From Sphingomonas spermidinifaciens (lineage in GTDB: Bacteria > Pseudomonadota > Alphaproteobacteria > Sphingomonadales > Sphingomonadaceae), in assembly GCF_002351485.1 (NCBI RefSeq), contig NZ_NWMW01000001.1, forward strand, positions 744,001-808,000: DNA of 64,000 nt. The letters are read 5' to 3'. Below the pieces are notes generated by a model, which saw only the letters and a list, made by a program, of their open reading frames with translations, ran no database searches and had not been told where the DNA came from. Positions 1 through 9,002 of this stretch are shown here, piece by piece. Positions within the stretch are counted from its first letter, which is position 1, and each line of letters starts with the position of its first letter. The position numbers were made by a program, and so were the translations under genes.

Positions 1-834
1 CATCTGCTCGTCCGAGAAGCCGAGGCGCGCGTGATTGTCGCGCGTGCGCAGCTCCTCGCGCTCATGCGGCGCGAAGTCGGCGACGAGCAGCCGACCGCCC
101 GCCCCCAGCACCCGCGCCGCCTCCGCGATCGCTGCTCCCGGCTGCTGAGCGAAGTGAAGGACATGGTGCAGGATCGCGACGTCCGCCGCGCCGTCGGCGA
201 GCGGCAGCGCATAGAGATCGGCCTGCCGCAGCTCGGCGCGTGAAAGGCCCTGCTCGGCGAGCTTGGCGCGGGCCAGCCGCAGCATCTCCGACGAGCGGTC
301 GATGCCGAGCGCGCGACTTGCCTGCGGGGCGAAGAGTTCGAGCATGCGGCCGGTGCCGGTACCGATGTCGATCAGCTGGCCGATCTCGCCCTCGCCCAGC
401 ACCGCGGCCATCGCCGCCTCGACCTCGCTGTCGGCCACATGCAGGCTGCGGATCGCGTCCCACGATCCGGCATTCGCCTCGAACCATTCGGCCGCGGCCG
501 CTGCGCGGTCGGCGCGGACGGCGGCGAGACGCGCGGTGTCGGCAACCGCCCAGTGATCGCTGCCCGAGGCTTCCCACACGGCATCGACCGCGGCGAGCAG
601 ATCGGGCATCGCCGCCCCCTCGCCCATCGCGACGAACACCCAGCTGCCCTCCTTGCGGCGGCGCGCGAGGCCGGCGTCGCACAGGATCTTCACATGGCGG
701 CTGACGCGTGGCTGGCTCTGGCCCAGCACCTGCGCCAGCTCGCCCACCGACAGCTCCATCGCGCGCAGGAGCGCGATGATGCGGAGCCGCGTCGGGTCGG
801 CAAGCGCCTGGAAGATTTCGACCGCACCGGACAT
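1..834 (-). CDS. sahR: ArsR-family regulator with SAM-methyltransferase-like sensor domain, SahR-like (3' end outside window)
   Basis: The 278 visible residues hold an N-terminal ArsR winged helix (about 1-90, with the recognition-helix stretch SQPRVSRHVKIL at 40-51) fused to a class I methyltransferase fold whose SAM-binding motif IDIGTGTGRML lies near 155-165. The gene reads off the left edge, so its C-terminus is not seen. This domain order is that of SahR, a repressor that binds S-adenosylhomocysteine through its methyltransferase-like domain and controls SAM-cycle genes such as ahcY, metE/metH, metF and metK. The start is the ATG whose complement is at 832-834. A perfect palindrome ends 9 nt upstream, which suggests autoregulation. 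In related genomes methionine-cycle genes often follow, but here they would lie outside the window. Family assignment is confident; the SahR identity is inference supported by the second operator at 26800. Confidence 0.8.
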   Translation of the reverse strand, partial: MSGAVEIFQALADPTRLRIIALLRAMELSVGELAQVLGQSQPRVSRHVKILCDAGLARRRKEGSWVFVAMGEGAAMPDLLAAVDAVWEASGSDHWAVADTARLAAVRADRAAAAAEWFEANAGSWDAIRSLHVADSEVEAAMAAVLGEGEIGQLIDIGTGTGRMLELFAPQASRALGIDRSSEMLRLARAKLAEQGLSRAELRQADLYALPLADGAADVAILHHVLHFAQQPGAAIAEAARVLGAGGRLLVADFAPHEREELRTRDNHARLGFSDEQM

Positions 835-842
835 GGAATGAA

Positions 843-864
843 CATATAAAGATATCTTTATATG
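843..864. promoter_or_regulatory. Palindromic operator, probable SahR site 1
   Basis: This is a 22-bp perfect inverted repeat with the core ATAAAGATATCTTTAT, placed 9 nt before the start of the ArsR/methyltransferase gene. It is strikingly AT-rich in very GC-rich surroundings. The same 16-bp core recurs at 26800-26815 ahead of the methionine synthase operon, which supports a real binding site and a shared regulator. Confidence 0.75.
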
Positions 865-970
865 CGGTCAACGCGGAATGCCGTGCGTGATCCATGTTTG
901 CAAAAGCGGAACGAAGCGCGGGGATCGTGCGTCGTGCTCGCCAGCTATCATGACGACAAAGGGACGACCG

Positions 971-1315
971 ATGAAGAAGACCGCGCTGATCCTTCCCGCC
1001 CTCACCGCGCTGGCGCTGGCCGCATGCAGCGAGAACGCGCAGCAGCAGACGGGCGAGGCCGCGGGCGCCGTCGCCGCCGACGTCAACTCGACGGTGGGCG
1101 AGGCTGCACGCGACGTGCGCGACGCCAGCGCCGAGGCGTTCGACGCGGCCGAGCAGACCGCCGACGAGGCCGGCGCGGCGATCCAGAACGGCGCCGACCG
1201 CGCAGGCGCGGCGATCGACCGCGGCGCCGAGAAGGCCGACGCCGCCGCCGACAATGCGCGGCGCGAGGCGGGCCAGGAGCTCGAAGAGGCTGGTCAGGAC
1301 ATGCAGAAGAACTGA
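971..1315 (+). CDS. Small Ala/Asp/Glu-rich lipoprotein
   Basis: This is a 114-residue protein. It starts with a short lipoprotein signal (MKKTALILPALTALALAAC) in which LAAC is a lipobox, so the mature chain would begin at Cys19 and be lipid-anchored. The rest is a low-complexity amphipathic helix with quasi-repeats of AxDxAAxxAxE type and no aromatic residues after the signal, reminiscent of apolipoprotein- or LEA-like stress helices. The start at 971 is preferred over an earlier in-frame ATG because it puts the signal peptide first and follows an AAAGGGA ribosome site. I recognise no named family. A rho-independent-like hairpin follows directly. Confidence 0.7.
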   Translation: MKKTALILPALTALALAACSENAQQQTGEAAGAVAADVNSTVGEAARDVRDASAEAFDAAEQTADEAGAAIQNGADRAGAAIDRGAEKADAAADNARREAGQELEEAGQDMQKN

Positions 1316-1335
1316 TCCCGCACGCAATTGTCGAA

Positions 1336-1375
1336 GGGGGTCGCACCGTGCTTAACCGCGGCGCGACCCCCTTGT
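1336..1375 (+). terminator. Hairpin after the lipoprotein gene
   Basis: The arms AAGGGGGTCGC and GCGACCCCCTT form an 11-bp perfect stem with an 18-nt loop, starting 20 nt after the stop codon of the preceding lipoprotein gene. There is no long T run after it, as is usual in GC-rich alphaproteobacteria, so strength is uncertain. Confidence 0.55.
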
Positions 1376-1392
1376 CGCTTTCCGGAGCTTCC

Positions 1393-1575
1393 ATGCGCCC
1401 GCTTCTCGCCGCCCTGCCCCTTCTCGCGCTCGCCGCCTGCGGTGCGGGCGATAACGACCCCGGCCCCGGCGGCGTGACCACGAGCGAGGCACGCGAGCTC
1501 AACGAGGCCGCCGAGATGCTCGACGTGAATGCCGTCTCTGCTGAGGCGCTCAACGACAGCGGGGCCGCGGAATGA
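1393..1575 (+). CDS. Very small lipoprotein
   Basis: This 60-residue protein begins MRPLLAALPLLALAACGAG, a compact signal with the lipobox LAAC (Cys16). The mature part of about 45 residues is acidic and begins with a Gly/Pro/Asp linker; the segment SEARELNEAAEMLD is probably helical. Its stop overlaps the start of the aldo/keto reductase gene by 4 nt (ATGA), so the two are translationally coupled. I do not recognise the family; similar tiny lipoproteins beside reductases are usually left as hypothetical. It is too short for certainty, but the signal and the overlap argue for a real gene. Confidence 0.6.
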   Translation: MRPLLAALPLLALAACGAGDNDPGPGGVTTSEARELNEAAEMLDVNAVSAEALNDSGAAE

Positions 1576-2522
1576 CCGCGCTTCGCCGCATCGGCGCGAC
1601 CGACCTCCACACACCGCCGATGGTACTGGGCGGCAACGTGTTCGGCTGGACCGCCGACGAGGCGACGAGCCACGCGATCCTTGACCGGTTCGTGGGCGCG
1701 GGCGGGACGATGATCGATACCGCCGACGTCTACTCGGCCTGGGTCGCCGGCCATTCGGGCGGCGAAAGCGAGGCGGTGATCGGCCGCTGGCTCAAGGCGT
1801 CGGGCCGCCGCGGTGACGTGACGATCGCCACCAAGGTCGGGATGCTGCCCGGCCAAGGCGGCAAGGGCCTTGCCCCCGACCGCATCGCCGCCGCGTGCGA
1901 AGCCTCGCTCCGGCGGCTCGGGGTCGAGACGATCGATCTCTATTACGCACACTGCGATGACGAGAGCGTGCCGCAGGCTGAGGTGCTGGGCGCGTTCCAG
2001 CGACTGATCGAGGCGGGCAAGATGCGCCACATCGCCGCCTCCAACTTCCACGCGATGCGGTTGAAGTCGGCGCTCGATCTCGCGACCGCCGAGGGCTTGC
2101 CGCATTTCCGTGTGCTCCAGCCCGAGTACAACCTTGTCAGCCGCCGCAAGTTCGAGGGCGAGTTGCAGGACCTGTGCGTGGCGCACAACCTTGGCGTGCT
2201 GCCCTATTTCGGGCTGGCGGCGGGTTTCCTCACAGGCAAGTACCGTACCCCCGACGACCTTGGGCAGAGCGTGCGCGGCGGCAACATGGCCAAGCTGCTC
2301 GAGGGCAAGGGCGCGGCGGTGCTCGCGGCGATGGACTCAGTCGTTGATCAGACCGGCGCGACCCATGCGCAGGTCGCCCTTGCCTGGCTCGCCGCGCAAC
2401 CGGGGGTCACCGCGCCGATCGCCAGCGCGACCAGCGTCGAGCAACTCGACGAGCTGATCGGGGCCTGGCAGCTCGATCTTGACCAGGATCAATTACGCAG
2501 GTTGGCAGAAGCGGGCGTTTGA
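1572..2522 (+). CDS. Aldo/keto reductase
   Basis: A 316-residue single-domain TIM-barrel NADPH-dependent oxidoreductase of the AKR superfamily. The catalytic tetrad is visible: Asp49 and Tyr54 in IDTADVYSAW, Lys88 in IATKVGM and His127 in YYAHCDD. The C-terminal cofactor region (GVTAPIASATSVEQLDEL) is also typical. It resembles the YajO/tas-like branch of cytosolic reductases acting on small aldehydes or ketones; the true substrate cannot be told. It starts inside the stop of the preceding small lipoprotein gene. Family is certain, substrate unknown. Confidence 0.9.
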   Translation: MTALRRIGATDLHTPPMVLGGNVFGWTADEATSHAILDRFVGAGGTMIDTADVYSAWVAGHSGGESEAVIGRWLKASGRRGDVTIATKVGMLPGQGGKGLAPDRIAAACEASLRRLGVETIDLYYAHCDDESVPQAEVLGAFQRLIEAGKMRHIAASNFHAMRLKSALDLATAEGLPHFRVLQPEYNLVSRRKFEGELQDLCVAHNLGVLPYFGLAAGFLTGKYRTPDDLGQSVRGGNMAKLLEGKGAAVLAAMDSVVDQTGATHAQVALAWLAAQPGVTAPIASATSVEQLDELIGAWQLDLDQDQLRRLAEAGV

Positions 2523-2564
2523 AGTTTTTCGGAACCCATTGATTGCCTTAAACTTTATCAGCGT

Positions 2565-3266
2565 GTGATTAAGACAGCGCACGCGCCCGACCTCGCCGAG
2601 GCATTCCGGGCCATGATCCTCGAAAAGTCGTTCCCCTGCGTCGGTGCCAAGTCGGCGCTGGGTCGGGGCACGCTCGACCTCCTTTCTGCACGATCAATCA
2701 CCAGCGCGTGGGACGATCTTGCGATCCACGATGCGTTGATGCGCTTCGCCTGGGCCTATCGCGAGGATCCGGGCCTGTTCCGCAGCTTCGCCGTGCTGTT
2801 CGAAGGGCCGGACGACCTCGACGAAGCGGGGTTCGAGGCGGCGATGTGGGCGCGGCTGCAGTCGCTGGCCGACAAGGACGAGTGGCGCGGCCAGGCGGCC
2901 GATCCCCGCGTCAGCAGCGACCCCGCCGACCCGCATTTCGGCATGAGCTTCGGCGGCGAGGCCTTCTTCATCGTCGGCCTGCACCCGCAGGCGAGCCGAC
3001 CCGCGCGCCGGTTCGAGCGGCCCGCGCTCGTCTTCAACCTTCACGATCAGTTCGAGACACTGCGCGAGCAGAACCGCTACGAACAACTGCGCGCCTCGAT
3101 CATCGAGCGCGATGTGGCGCTCGCCGGCAGTCCCAACCCGATGCTGTCGCGCCACGGCGAAACGTCGGAGGCGCGTCAGTATAGCGGCCGCGCAGTCGGG
3201 GCAGACTGGCGATGCCCGTTCTCGCGCAGGTCGGGCGGCGATTCGGGGCTGGAGATCCTGTCATGA
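2565..3266 (+). CDS. GntA/RohS-like (YqcI/YcgG family) haem-dependent guanidino N-oxygenase
   Basis: This 233-residue protein carries the hallmarks of the YqcI/YcgG family: FPCVGAK at 23-29, GLHPQASRPARR at 138-149 followed by ALVFNLHDQFE, and the C-terminal block NPMLSRHGETSEARQYSGRAV ending in DWRCPF (214-219). Characterised members are haem enzymes that N-hydroxylate guanidino groups, for example GntA in guanitoxin biosynthesis and RohS acting on arginine. The GTG start at 2565 keeps the helix before FPC; a later ATG at 2612 would trim it. It overlaps the next gene by 4 nt, so both are made together. The substrate here is not known; arginine or another guanidine is the natural guess. Confidence 0.8.
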   Translation: MIKTAHAPDLAEAFRAMILEKSFPCVGAKSALGRGTLDLLSARSITSAWDDLAIHDALMRFAWAYREDPGLFRSFAVLFEGPDDLDEAGFEAAMWARLQSLADKDEWRGQAADPRVSSDPADPHFGMSFGGEAFFIVGLHPQASRPARRFERPALVFNLHDQFETLREQNRYEQLRASIIERDVALAGSPNPMLSRHGETSEARQYSGRAVGADWRCPFSRRSGGDSGLEILS

Positions 3267-3859
3267 ACGGCCGCATCGAACCGCGCAGCGGCACCGCATT
3301 CGAGCTCGACGCCGGCGACGAGCTGATCGTCATCGATCCGCTGGGCGGACAGGTCGCCGATCTGCTCGCCGTCTCGCGCGCCGACGTGCGGGAGATGCTG
3401 TCATCGGGCCGCACGCTCGATTACGCCGAGCGGATCTACCTGACCGCGGGCGACAAGCTCTATTCGAATCGCTCGAACGTGATGCTCGAGATCACTCACG
3501 ACGATGTCGGCCGCCACGACTTCCTGTTGACCCCGTGCAGCGAGGCGACGTTTCGCCTGTGCTACGAGAACGAGCCGCCGCACCGCGGCTGTCACGGCAA
3601 CCTCGCGGCCGCACTTGCGCCCTATGGCATCGCCGACGACGCGATCCCGGTTGCGTTCAACTGCTTCATGAACGTGCCCGTCGATGGCGAAACGGGCCGG
3701 TTCAAGGTGTTGCCCCCGCTCAGCAAGGCAGGCGACACCATCCGGTTCCGGGCGGCGATGGATCTGATCATCGGCCTCACCGCCTGCTCGGCGCCGGCGA
3801 GCAACGGCGGCAGCTTCAAGCCGATCGACTGGAACGTGGTGCGTGCGACAAAGATGTAA
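3263..3859 (+). CDS. DUF1989 / urea carboxylase-associated family protein
   Basis: A 198-residue protein matching DUF1989 throughout: GDELIVIDPLGGQVADL, NRSNVMLEITHDDVGRHDFLL, TPCSEATF, HRGCHGNLAAAL, FNCFMNVPVDGETGRF and DLIIGLTACSAP. Members of this family are associated with urea carboxylase, and two of them (CgdA/CgdB) were shown to act as carboxyguanidine deiminase in guanidine breakdown. The gene begins inside the stop codon of the GntA-like gene, so the pair is translationally coupled, and both families deal with guanidino chemistry. Whether this single subunit is enzymatic is open. Family certain, function inferred. Confidence 0.82.
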   Translation: MNGRIEPRSGTAFELDAGDELIVIDPLGGQVADLLAVSRADVREMLSSGRTLDYAERIYLTAGDKLYSNRSNVMLEITHDDVGRHDFLLTPCSEATFRLCYENEPPHRGCHGNLAAALAPYGIADDAIPVAFNCFMNVPVDGETGRFKVLPPLSKAGDTIRFRAAMDLIIGLTACSAPASNGGSFKPIDWNVVRATKM

Positions 3860-3871
3860 ACGATAATCGTT
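3859..3871. promoter_or_regulatory. Possible Fur-type iron box
   Basis: The 13-nt element AACGATAATCGTT is a near-perfect palindrome (only the central base is unpaired) that resembles the GATAAT half of Fur boxes. It starts at the stop codon of the DUF1989 gene and lies 54 nt before a TonB-receptor gene. A TTGACA hexamer follows at 3882-3887 but I see no convincing -10 element. The assignment is tentative and rests mostly on the iron context. Confidence 0.4.
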
Positions 3872-3925
3872 CGCAACTGTCTTGACAGTGAGAGTGACTC
3901 GCAATAGCCGGACCTCACACAAGAT

Positions 3926-6316
3926 ATGGGGTTCAGGGTGTCCAATCATTTTCTCGCGCTGTCGTGCGTCGGCTTTCTGGCGACGGCGCCTGCCCATGCG
4001 GCCGCTGACGACAAGGCGGCAGTAAACGATCCGGCGGCTCAGTCGCGGCCGGCCGAGCGCGACATCGTCGTTACCGGCCAGAAACTCGGCGCGCCGCAGC
4101 AGGTCGAAAGTCCCAAGGCAACCTCGGCGATCATCGACACGCCGCAGACGATCACCGTCGTCAGCGAACAGACGATCCGCAAGCAGAACCTCCAGACGCT
4201 CCGCGACGTGCTCCAGACGATCCCCGGCATTACCTTCGGCGCGGGCGAGGGTGGCGGCGGATATGGCGACAGCATCAACCTGCGCGGCTATTCGGCGAAC
4301 AACGACATCACGATCGACGGCGTTCGCGACAGCGCGCAATACAGCCGCACCGACCCGTTCAACCTGCAGCAGGTCGAAGTCTATAATGGCGCCAACAGTG
4401 TCTTCAACGGTTCGGGCAGCGTCGGCGGGACGATCAATCTGGTCTCGAAGGTCCCGCAGGCCGAGACCCTGACAATCGTGCAGGGCGCAATCGGCACGGA
4501 CGATTATGTCCGCGGGTCGATCGACAGCAATGTCCGCGTGTCCGACTTCACTGCCGTCCGCCTCAACGCGATGGTCCACCGCAACGACGTGCCCGGCCGC
4601 GACGTCGAGCGGTTCGAGCGCTGGGGCGTGGCGCCATCGATCACCTTCGGCGTCGGCGGGCCGACCAGCCTAACGCTCGCCTATGTCCACCAGGAGGATC
4701 GCAACACGCCCGTGTTCGGCGTCCCCTATGTCGACAACGAGATCACCGGCGGCGTGCTGCCCGGCGTCGACCGCAGCGACTATTTCGGCATCGTCAATCT
4801 CGACCGGCAGGACGTAACCGTTGATCGCCTGACCGCGACCTTCGCGCACCGGATCAGCGATGCGCTGGGGGTCCGCAACCTCAGCCGCTGGCAGCGGGTC
4901 GAGCAGGCGAGCGTCACCTCGGCACCGCAAGGGACCTACTGCCTCGCCTCGACCGGGCGCCAGCCGATCACTGCGCGGCCCGGCGACACGGTTGGCGCGG
5001 CGTGCCCGGCCAACGTGCCGCCCGGCTTCTATGCGCCCTCCGGCCCGCGCGGGCTGGTGCGCGACCAGGAGAACCAGCTGCTCTACAACCAGACCGACCT
5101 GCGCCACGAAGCGGGGTCGAAGGGCGGCGTGCACAACGTCCTCAACATCGGCGTCGCGGCGATCTGGGAAAGCTATCGCCTGTCGCAGGGATCACTCCTG
5201 CGCAATCCCGACGGTAGCACCGTGACCGCGCCGCTGATCGAGATCGCCAATCCGGACACGAACTGGACGGGACCGATCAACTTCACGCTGACCTCGCAGG
5301 CGCGCGGCGAAACCTCGGGTATCGCGGTGTATGCCTTCGATACGCTCGAGATCGGGCCGATGTTCGAGCTGAACGGCGGCGTCCGGTTCGAGCGGCAGAA
5401 CGCCGTGTTCCGCAACGTGCCCCTTACCTTCGTGCCGCCGGGCACGACGCCGCTGACGCCGCTCCAGCAGCAGCCGCAGGAGAGCCGCGAGGACCTGTTC
5501 TCCTGGCGCGTCGGCGCGGTGTTCCACCCGGTGAGGGACGTCAGCCTCTATGCCGGCTATGGCAATGCCAGGACGCCTTCGTCGGCGACCGTCCGCCTCG
5601 GCTGCGGCGTCCCCGCCTCGCCTACCGCCGCCGATCCGTGCGCCGTCGCACCGGAAACCGCCAAGAACTTCGAGGCGGGGGTGAAGGCCGGGCTGTTCGC
5701 CAACACGCTCCAGCTGACCGCCGCGGTCTTCCGCAACGAGCGGACCAACTACCGCGTCCCCTCGAACGATCCGGCGCTGCCCGCGGGGCTTCAGGTGCTC
5801 GACGGGCGCAGCCGGGTGGACGGCATCGCGCTTGGCCTGTCGGGCAACGTCACGCCCGCCTGGACGGTGTTCGCCAATTATACCTATCTCGACGGCAAGG
5901 TGCTCCAGAGCATCTCGAACCGCGACCTCGCCGCCGGCATCGCCGATCCGCAGGCGGGCAGCCGCCTGTTCCAGACGCCCGAGCATTCGGGCAGCCTGTT
6001 CACCACCTACAAGCTGCCGTTCGGGCTCGAGATCGGCTATGGCCTGACCTATCAGGGCGCTTTCGCGACCAATGCGATCGTCGCCGCCAACCCGGTCCAG
6101 TTCCGCGTCGATGATTACCTGATCCACCGCGCCTTTGCCGCCTATACGCTCGCCGACCGCTGGACGCTTCAGCTCAATGTCCAGAACTTCACCGACGAGC
6201 AGTATCTGACCGGCGTGCGCAACAACCTCAACGCGACGACCGGCGTGGTGGCGGGCGGCTGGGCGACGCCGGGCGACCGGCGGCAAGCGACGCTGAGCCT
6301 GTTCTACAGCTTCTGA
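3926..6316 (+). CDS. TonB-dependent siderophore receptor (Fiu-like)
   Basis: A 796-residue outer-membrane receptor. It has an N-terminal signal sequence ending near AHAAADD, a TonB-box-like stretch RDIVVTGQK, a plug domain ([70 protein letters not shown]) and a long beta-barrel that ends in the aromatic C-terminus SLFYSF expected for BamA recognition. The plug pattern is that of TonB-dependent siderophore receptors; coupling with a PiuC-type gene next door matches the Fiu/PiuA group that imports catecholate siderophores. It is the first gene of an iron-linked operon and a Fur-like box precedes it. The ligand cannot be deduced. Confidence 0.92.
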   Translation: MGFRVSNHFLALSCVGFLATAPAHAAADDKAAVNDPAAQSRPAERDIVVTGQKLGAPQQVESPKATSAIIDTPQTITVVSEQTIRKQNLQTLRDVLQTIPGITFGAGEGGGGYGDSINLRGYSANNDITIDGVRDSAQYSRTDPFNLQQVEVYNGANSVFNGSGSVGGTINLVSKVPQAETLTIVQGAIGTDDYVRGSIDSNVRVSDFTAVRLNAMVHRNDVPGRDVERFERWGVAPSITFGVGGPTSLTLAYVHQEDRNTPVFGVPYVDNEITGGVLPGVDRSDYFGIVNLDRQDVTVDRLTATFAHRISDALGVRNLSRWQRVEQASVTSAPQGTYCLASTGRQPITARPGDTVGAACPANVPPGFYAPSGPRGLVRDQENQLLYNQTDLRHEAGSKGGVHNVLNIGVAAIWESYRLSQGSLLRNPDGSTVTAPLIEIANPDTNWTGPINFTLTSQARGETSGIAVYAFDTLEIGPMFELNGGVRFERQNAVFRNVPLTFVPPGTTPLTPLQQQPQESREDLFSWRVGAVFHPVRDVSLYAGYGNARTPSSATVRLGCGVPASPTAADPCAVAPETAKNFEAGVKAGLFANTLQLTAAVFRNERTNYRVPSNDPALPAGLQVLDGRSRVDGIALGLSGNVTPAWTVFANYTYLDGKVLQSISNRDLAAGIADPQAGSRLFQTPEHSGSLFTTYKLPFGLEIGYGLTYQGAFATNAIVAANPVQFRVDDYLIHRAFAAYTLADRWTLQLNVQNFTDEQYLTGVRNNLNATTGVVAGGWATPGDRRQATLSLFYSF

Positions 6317-6335
6317 TCGCGATAAGCAGTCGCAA

Positions 6336-7019
6336 ATGCTCCTCGCCATCCCCGACCTGCTCGACGCCCCCACCCTCGCCCATGTGCGGTCGCTGGTGGA
6401 GGGCGGCGCGTGGGTCGATGGAAACGCCACGTCGGGGCCGCAGGCGGCGCTCGCCAAGCGGAACGAGCAGCTGGCCGAGGACGATGCCGCGGGGATCGAG
6501 GCGGGGCGGATCGTCCTCGACTGCCTCGGTCGCTCAGCCCTGTTCGTCGCCGCGGCGCTGCCGCTCAAGGTCTTCCCGCCCCTGTTCAACCGCTATGCCG
6601 GCGGGCAGGCGTTCGACGCGCATGTCGACAATGCCGTGCGGCTGAAGCGGGGCAGCGAGTTCCGGCTGCGCAGCGACCTCTCGATGACCGTCTTTCTCGC
6701 CGACCCCGCCGACTATGACGGCGGCGAATTGGTGGTCGAGGACCTGTTCGGCGAGCAGCGGGTGAAGCTCGGCGCCGGCGACGCCGTGCTCTACCCGGCC
6801 TCCAGCCTCCACCGGGTCGAGCCGGTGACGCGCGGCACCCGCCTCGCCTCCTTTCTGTGGGTCCAGTCGATGGTCCGCGACGACGGCGAGCGACGCATCC
6901 TGTTCGACCTCGACCGCGCGATCCAGCGGGTGGCCGCCGACAAGGGCCAAGGCGACCGCGCCGTCGTCGAGCTGACCGGCGTCTATCATAACCTCCTGCG
7001 CCGCTGGGCCGACGCGTGA
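6336..7019 (+). CDS. piuC: PiuC/YbiX-family PKHD-type Fe(II)/2-oxoglutarate hydroxylase
   Basis: This 227-residue protein is a full-length PKHD-type dioxygenase. The iron-binding triad is visible as His96 and Asp98 (FDAHVDNAV) with His159 ([10 protein letters not shown]), and Arg169 ([10 protein letters not shown]) is placed to bind 2-oxoglutarate. PiuC/YbiX proteins are encoded next to catecholate-siderophore receptors in many Gram-negatives and are linked to iron limitation, though their substrate is unresolved. It lies 19 nt after the receptor gene and its stop overlaps the next gene by 4 nt. Confidence 0.9.
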   Translation: MLLAIPDLLDAPTLAHVRSLVEGGAWVDGNATSGPQAALAKRNEQLAEDDAAGIEAGRIVLDCLGRSALFVAAALPLKVFPPLFNRYAGGQAFDAHVDNAVRLKRGSEFRLRSDLSMTVFLADPADYDGGELVVEDLFGEQRVKLGAGDAVLYPASSLHRVEPVTRGTRLASFLWVQSMVRDDGERRILFDLDRAIQRVAADKGQGDRAVVELTGVYHNLLRRWADA

Positions 7020-7648
7020 ACGCGCAGACCCCCGTTCGACCCGCCAAGCGCAACCTGCGCAGCTTCTGGATGCGGCAGTTCGTCGCCTGGCACTGGATCA
7101 GCGCCGCGATCAGCCTCGCGGCGATGCTGCTCTTCGCGGTAACGGGCATCACGCTCAACCACGCCGCGACGATCTCTGCCGAGCCCGTCGTCACCCAGCG
7201 CACCGGCCAGCTTCCGGCCCCACTCGTCCGCCGCCTGACCGGCAGCGGGGCCGAGCCGCTCGCCCCCGTCGTCGCCGACGCGGTCGAGAATGCCGTCGGC
7301 CTCGACGCGCGTGGGCGCGCAGGCGAGTGGTCGGACGGCGAGGTCTATGTCGCCCTCCCCCGCCCCGGCGGCGACGCCTGGATCAGCATCGATCGCACCA
7401 CGGGCGCGGTCGAGGCGGAAGTGACCGACCGCGGCTGGATCGCTTGGGCCAACGACCTGCACAAGGGGCGCAATTCGGGCGCGGCCTGGTTCTGGTTCAT
7501 CGACGTTTTCGCGGTTGCGTGCGTCGTCTTCTCGATCACCGGATTGCTGCTCCTTTACATGCATGCCCGTCGCCGCCCGTCGACGTGGCCGATCGTGGCG
7601 GCCGGCCTCGTCCTGCCGCTGATCCTCGCAATCTTCTTCATCCATTGA
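7016..7648 (+). CDS. PepSY-associated membrane protein (PiuB-like, short form)
   Basis: A 210-residue inner-membrane protein with one N-terminal helix ([20 protein letters not shown]), a periplasmic domain of about 90 residues and two C-terminal helices ([20 protein letters not shown] and [16 protein letters not shown]). The WxWISAxxSL and [17 protein letters not shown] patterns are those of PepSY-associated transmembrane proteins such as PiuB, thought to take part in iron or flavin electron transfer across the membrane. The start is a GTG inside the piuC stop codon. It is followed by DUF2271, DUF4198 and apbE, which suggests one redox module. Confidence 0.85.
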   Translation: MNAQTPVRPAKRNLRSFWMRQFVAWHWISAAISLAAMLLFAVTGITLNHAATISAEPVVTQRTGQLPAPLVRRLTGSGAEPLAPVVADAVENAVGLDARGRAGEWSDGEVYVALPRPGGDAWISIDRTTGAVEAEVTDRGWIAWANDLHKGRNSGAAWFWFIDVFAVACVVFSITGLLLLYMHARRRPSTWPIVAAGLVLPLILAIFFIH

Positions 7649-7665
7649 CCGGAGCCTTGACCCCC

Positions 7666-8148
7666 ATGCGCCTTTCCTCGCTCGTCCTGCTCGGCGGTGC
7701 CTTTGCCGTGCCAGCGGTGGCCGGTTCGGTGACGATCACCATCCCGCGGCTCAAGGTCGCCGAATATCACCGGCCTTATGTGGCGGTGTGGGTCGAGCCC
7801 GCCGCCGGTGGCCCCGCGCGTACGATCGCGATCTGGTACGACATCAAGAAGGCGGGGGCTGAGCCCGGTACGAAATGGCTCGCCGACTTGCGCGCCTGGT
7901 GGCGCAAGGGCGGCCGGTCGATGAAGATGCCGGCGAACGGCGTCAGCGGCGCCACCCGCGCGCCCGGCAGCCACACCATCCCGCTGCCCGCCGACCTGAA
8001 GCCCGGCGACTATGTCCTGAACGTCGAGGCCGCGCGCGAGACCGGCGGTCGCGAACTCGTCCGCGTACCGCTCTCGGTGCCGACGAAAGCCGCCGCGCGC
8101 GCCGCGGGCAGCCACGAACTCGGCACCGTCACCCTTTCCGCCCGCTGA
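7666..8148 (+). CDS. DUF2271 periplasmic protein with probable flavinylation motif
   Basis: A 160-residue exported protein with an N-terminal signal (MRLSSLVLLGGAFAVPAVAG) followed by the DUF2271 fold: VTITIPRL, YVAVWVEPAAGG, IAIWYD, KWLADLRAWWRKGG, and PGDYVLNVEAARETGGRE. The sequence NGVSGATRAPG at 91-101 matches the S/T-G-A-T motif in which ApbE attaches FMN to threonine (as in NqrC/RnfG), so Thr97 is the likely acceptor. An apbE gene lies two genes downstream. The start at 7666 is chosen because the signal peptide begins there. Confidence 0.82.
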   Translation: MRLSSLVLLGGAFAVPAVAGSVTITIPRLKVAEYHRPYVAVWVEPAAGGPARTIAIWYDIKKAGAEPGTKWLADLRAWWRKGGRSMKMPANGVSGATRAPGSHTIPLPADLKPGDYVLNVEAARETGGRELVRVPLSVPTKAAARAAGSHELGTVTLSAR

Positions 8149-8160
8149 GGACCCGTCCGA

Positions 8161-9002
8161 TGAACAAGCTCACCCTTCGCCTGCTCGCCGCCGCCGCGCT
8201 CGCCTCGATCCCGGTCGGCGTGTCGGCGCACCGGCTGTGGTTTCTCCCCTCGGGCACGATCTTTTCGGGCACCGACAGCTGGGTGACAGTCGACATGGCG
8301 GCGTCGAACGACCTGTTCTACGCCGACCACCAGCCCGGCCGGCTGGAGGGGGTAAAGGTGTGGCGCCCCGATGGCAGCGAGGGGCGGATGCAGAACGGCT
8401 CGACCGGCCGCTATCGCTCGGTCTTCGACGTGGCGCTCGATGCGCCGGGTACGTGGAAGATCGGCATGGTGCAGGACGGGCTGATGGGCAGCTTCAAGGT
8501 CGGCGGCGTCGAGAAGCGCGTCGGGGGTCGGCCGCAAATGGGACCCGACGGCAAGCGCCTGCCCCCCCTCACCGCCGCCGACATCCCCGCCGACGCGACC
8601 GAGGTCAAGCTGACCGAGGTGTCGAGCCGCAACGAGATCTACGTGACCGCGGGCGAGCCGACGACGACGGTGCTCAAGCCCGTCGGCAGGGGCCTCGAGG
8701 CCGATTGGCAGACGCATCCCGACGAGCTCGTCGCTGGCGAGCCGGCGCGCGTCCGCTTCCTGATCGACGGCAAGCCCGCCGCGAACCTTAAGGTCACGCT
8801 CGTTCCCGGCGGCAAGCGCTACCGCGATGCCGAGGGCGCGCGCGAGCTGGTGACGGCGGCCGACGGCACGGTGGCGCTCGATTGGCCGGCGGCGGGGATG
8901 TACTGGCTCAACGCCGTGGCCGAGGACAGAACCGTGACGCAGCCGCGCGCGACCGGGCGCCGGATGAGCTTTACCTCGACGGTCGAGGTAATGACGCCCT
9001 GA
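8161..9002 (+). CDS. DUF4198 periplasmic protein
   Basis: This 280-residue protein has a clear signal sequence (MNKLTLRLLAAAALASIPVG, cleaved near SAH) and the DUF4198 pattern: AHRLWFLPSGTIFSGTDSWV after cleavage, DLFYADHQPG, GTWKIGMVQDGLMGSFKV, and a C-terminal beta-sandwich with GKPAANLKVTLVPGGKRYRD and GMYWLNAVAE. DUF4198 proteins resemble NikM-type periplasmic metal-handling subunits and occur with DUF2271, PepSY and ApbE in iron-related loci. The gene starts 12 nt after DUF2271 and its stop overlaps the region where the apbE coding sequence begins. Confidence 0.85.

Noticed and set aside
62..1327. Long minus-strand open frame (421 codons) over the regulator, its operator and the first lipoprotein gene
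   Set aside because: It is a GC-driven shadow: it runs through the AT-rich operator, has low-complexity Arg/Gly/Ala composition and no domain, while the true genes in other frames have clear motifs.
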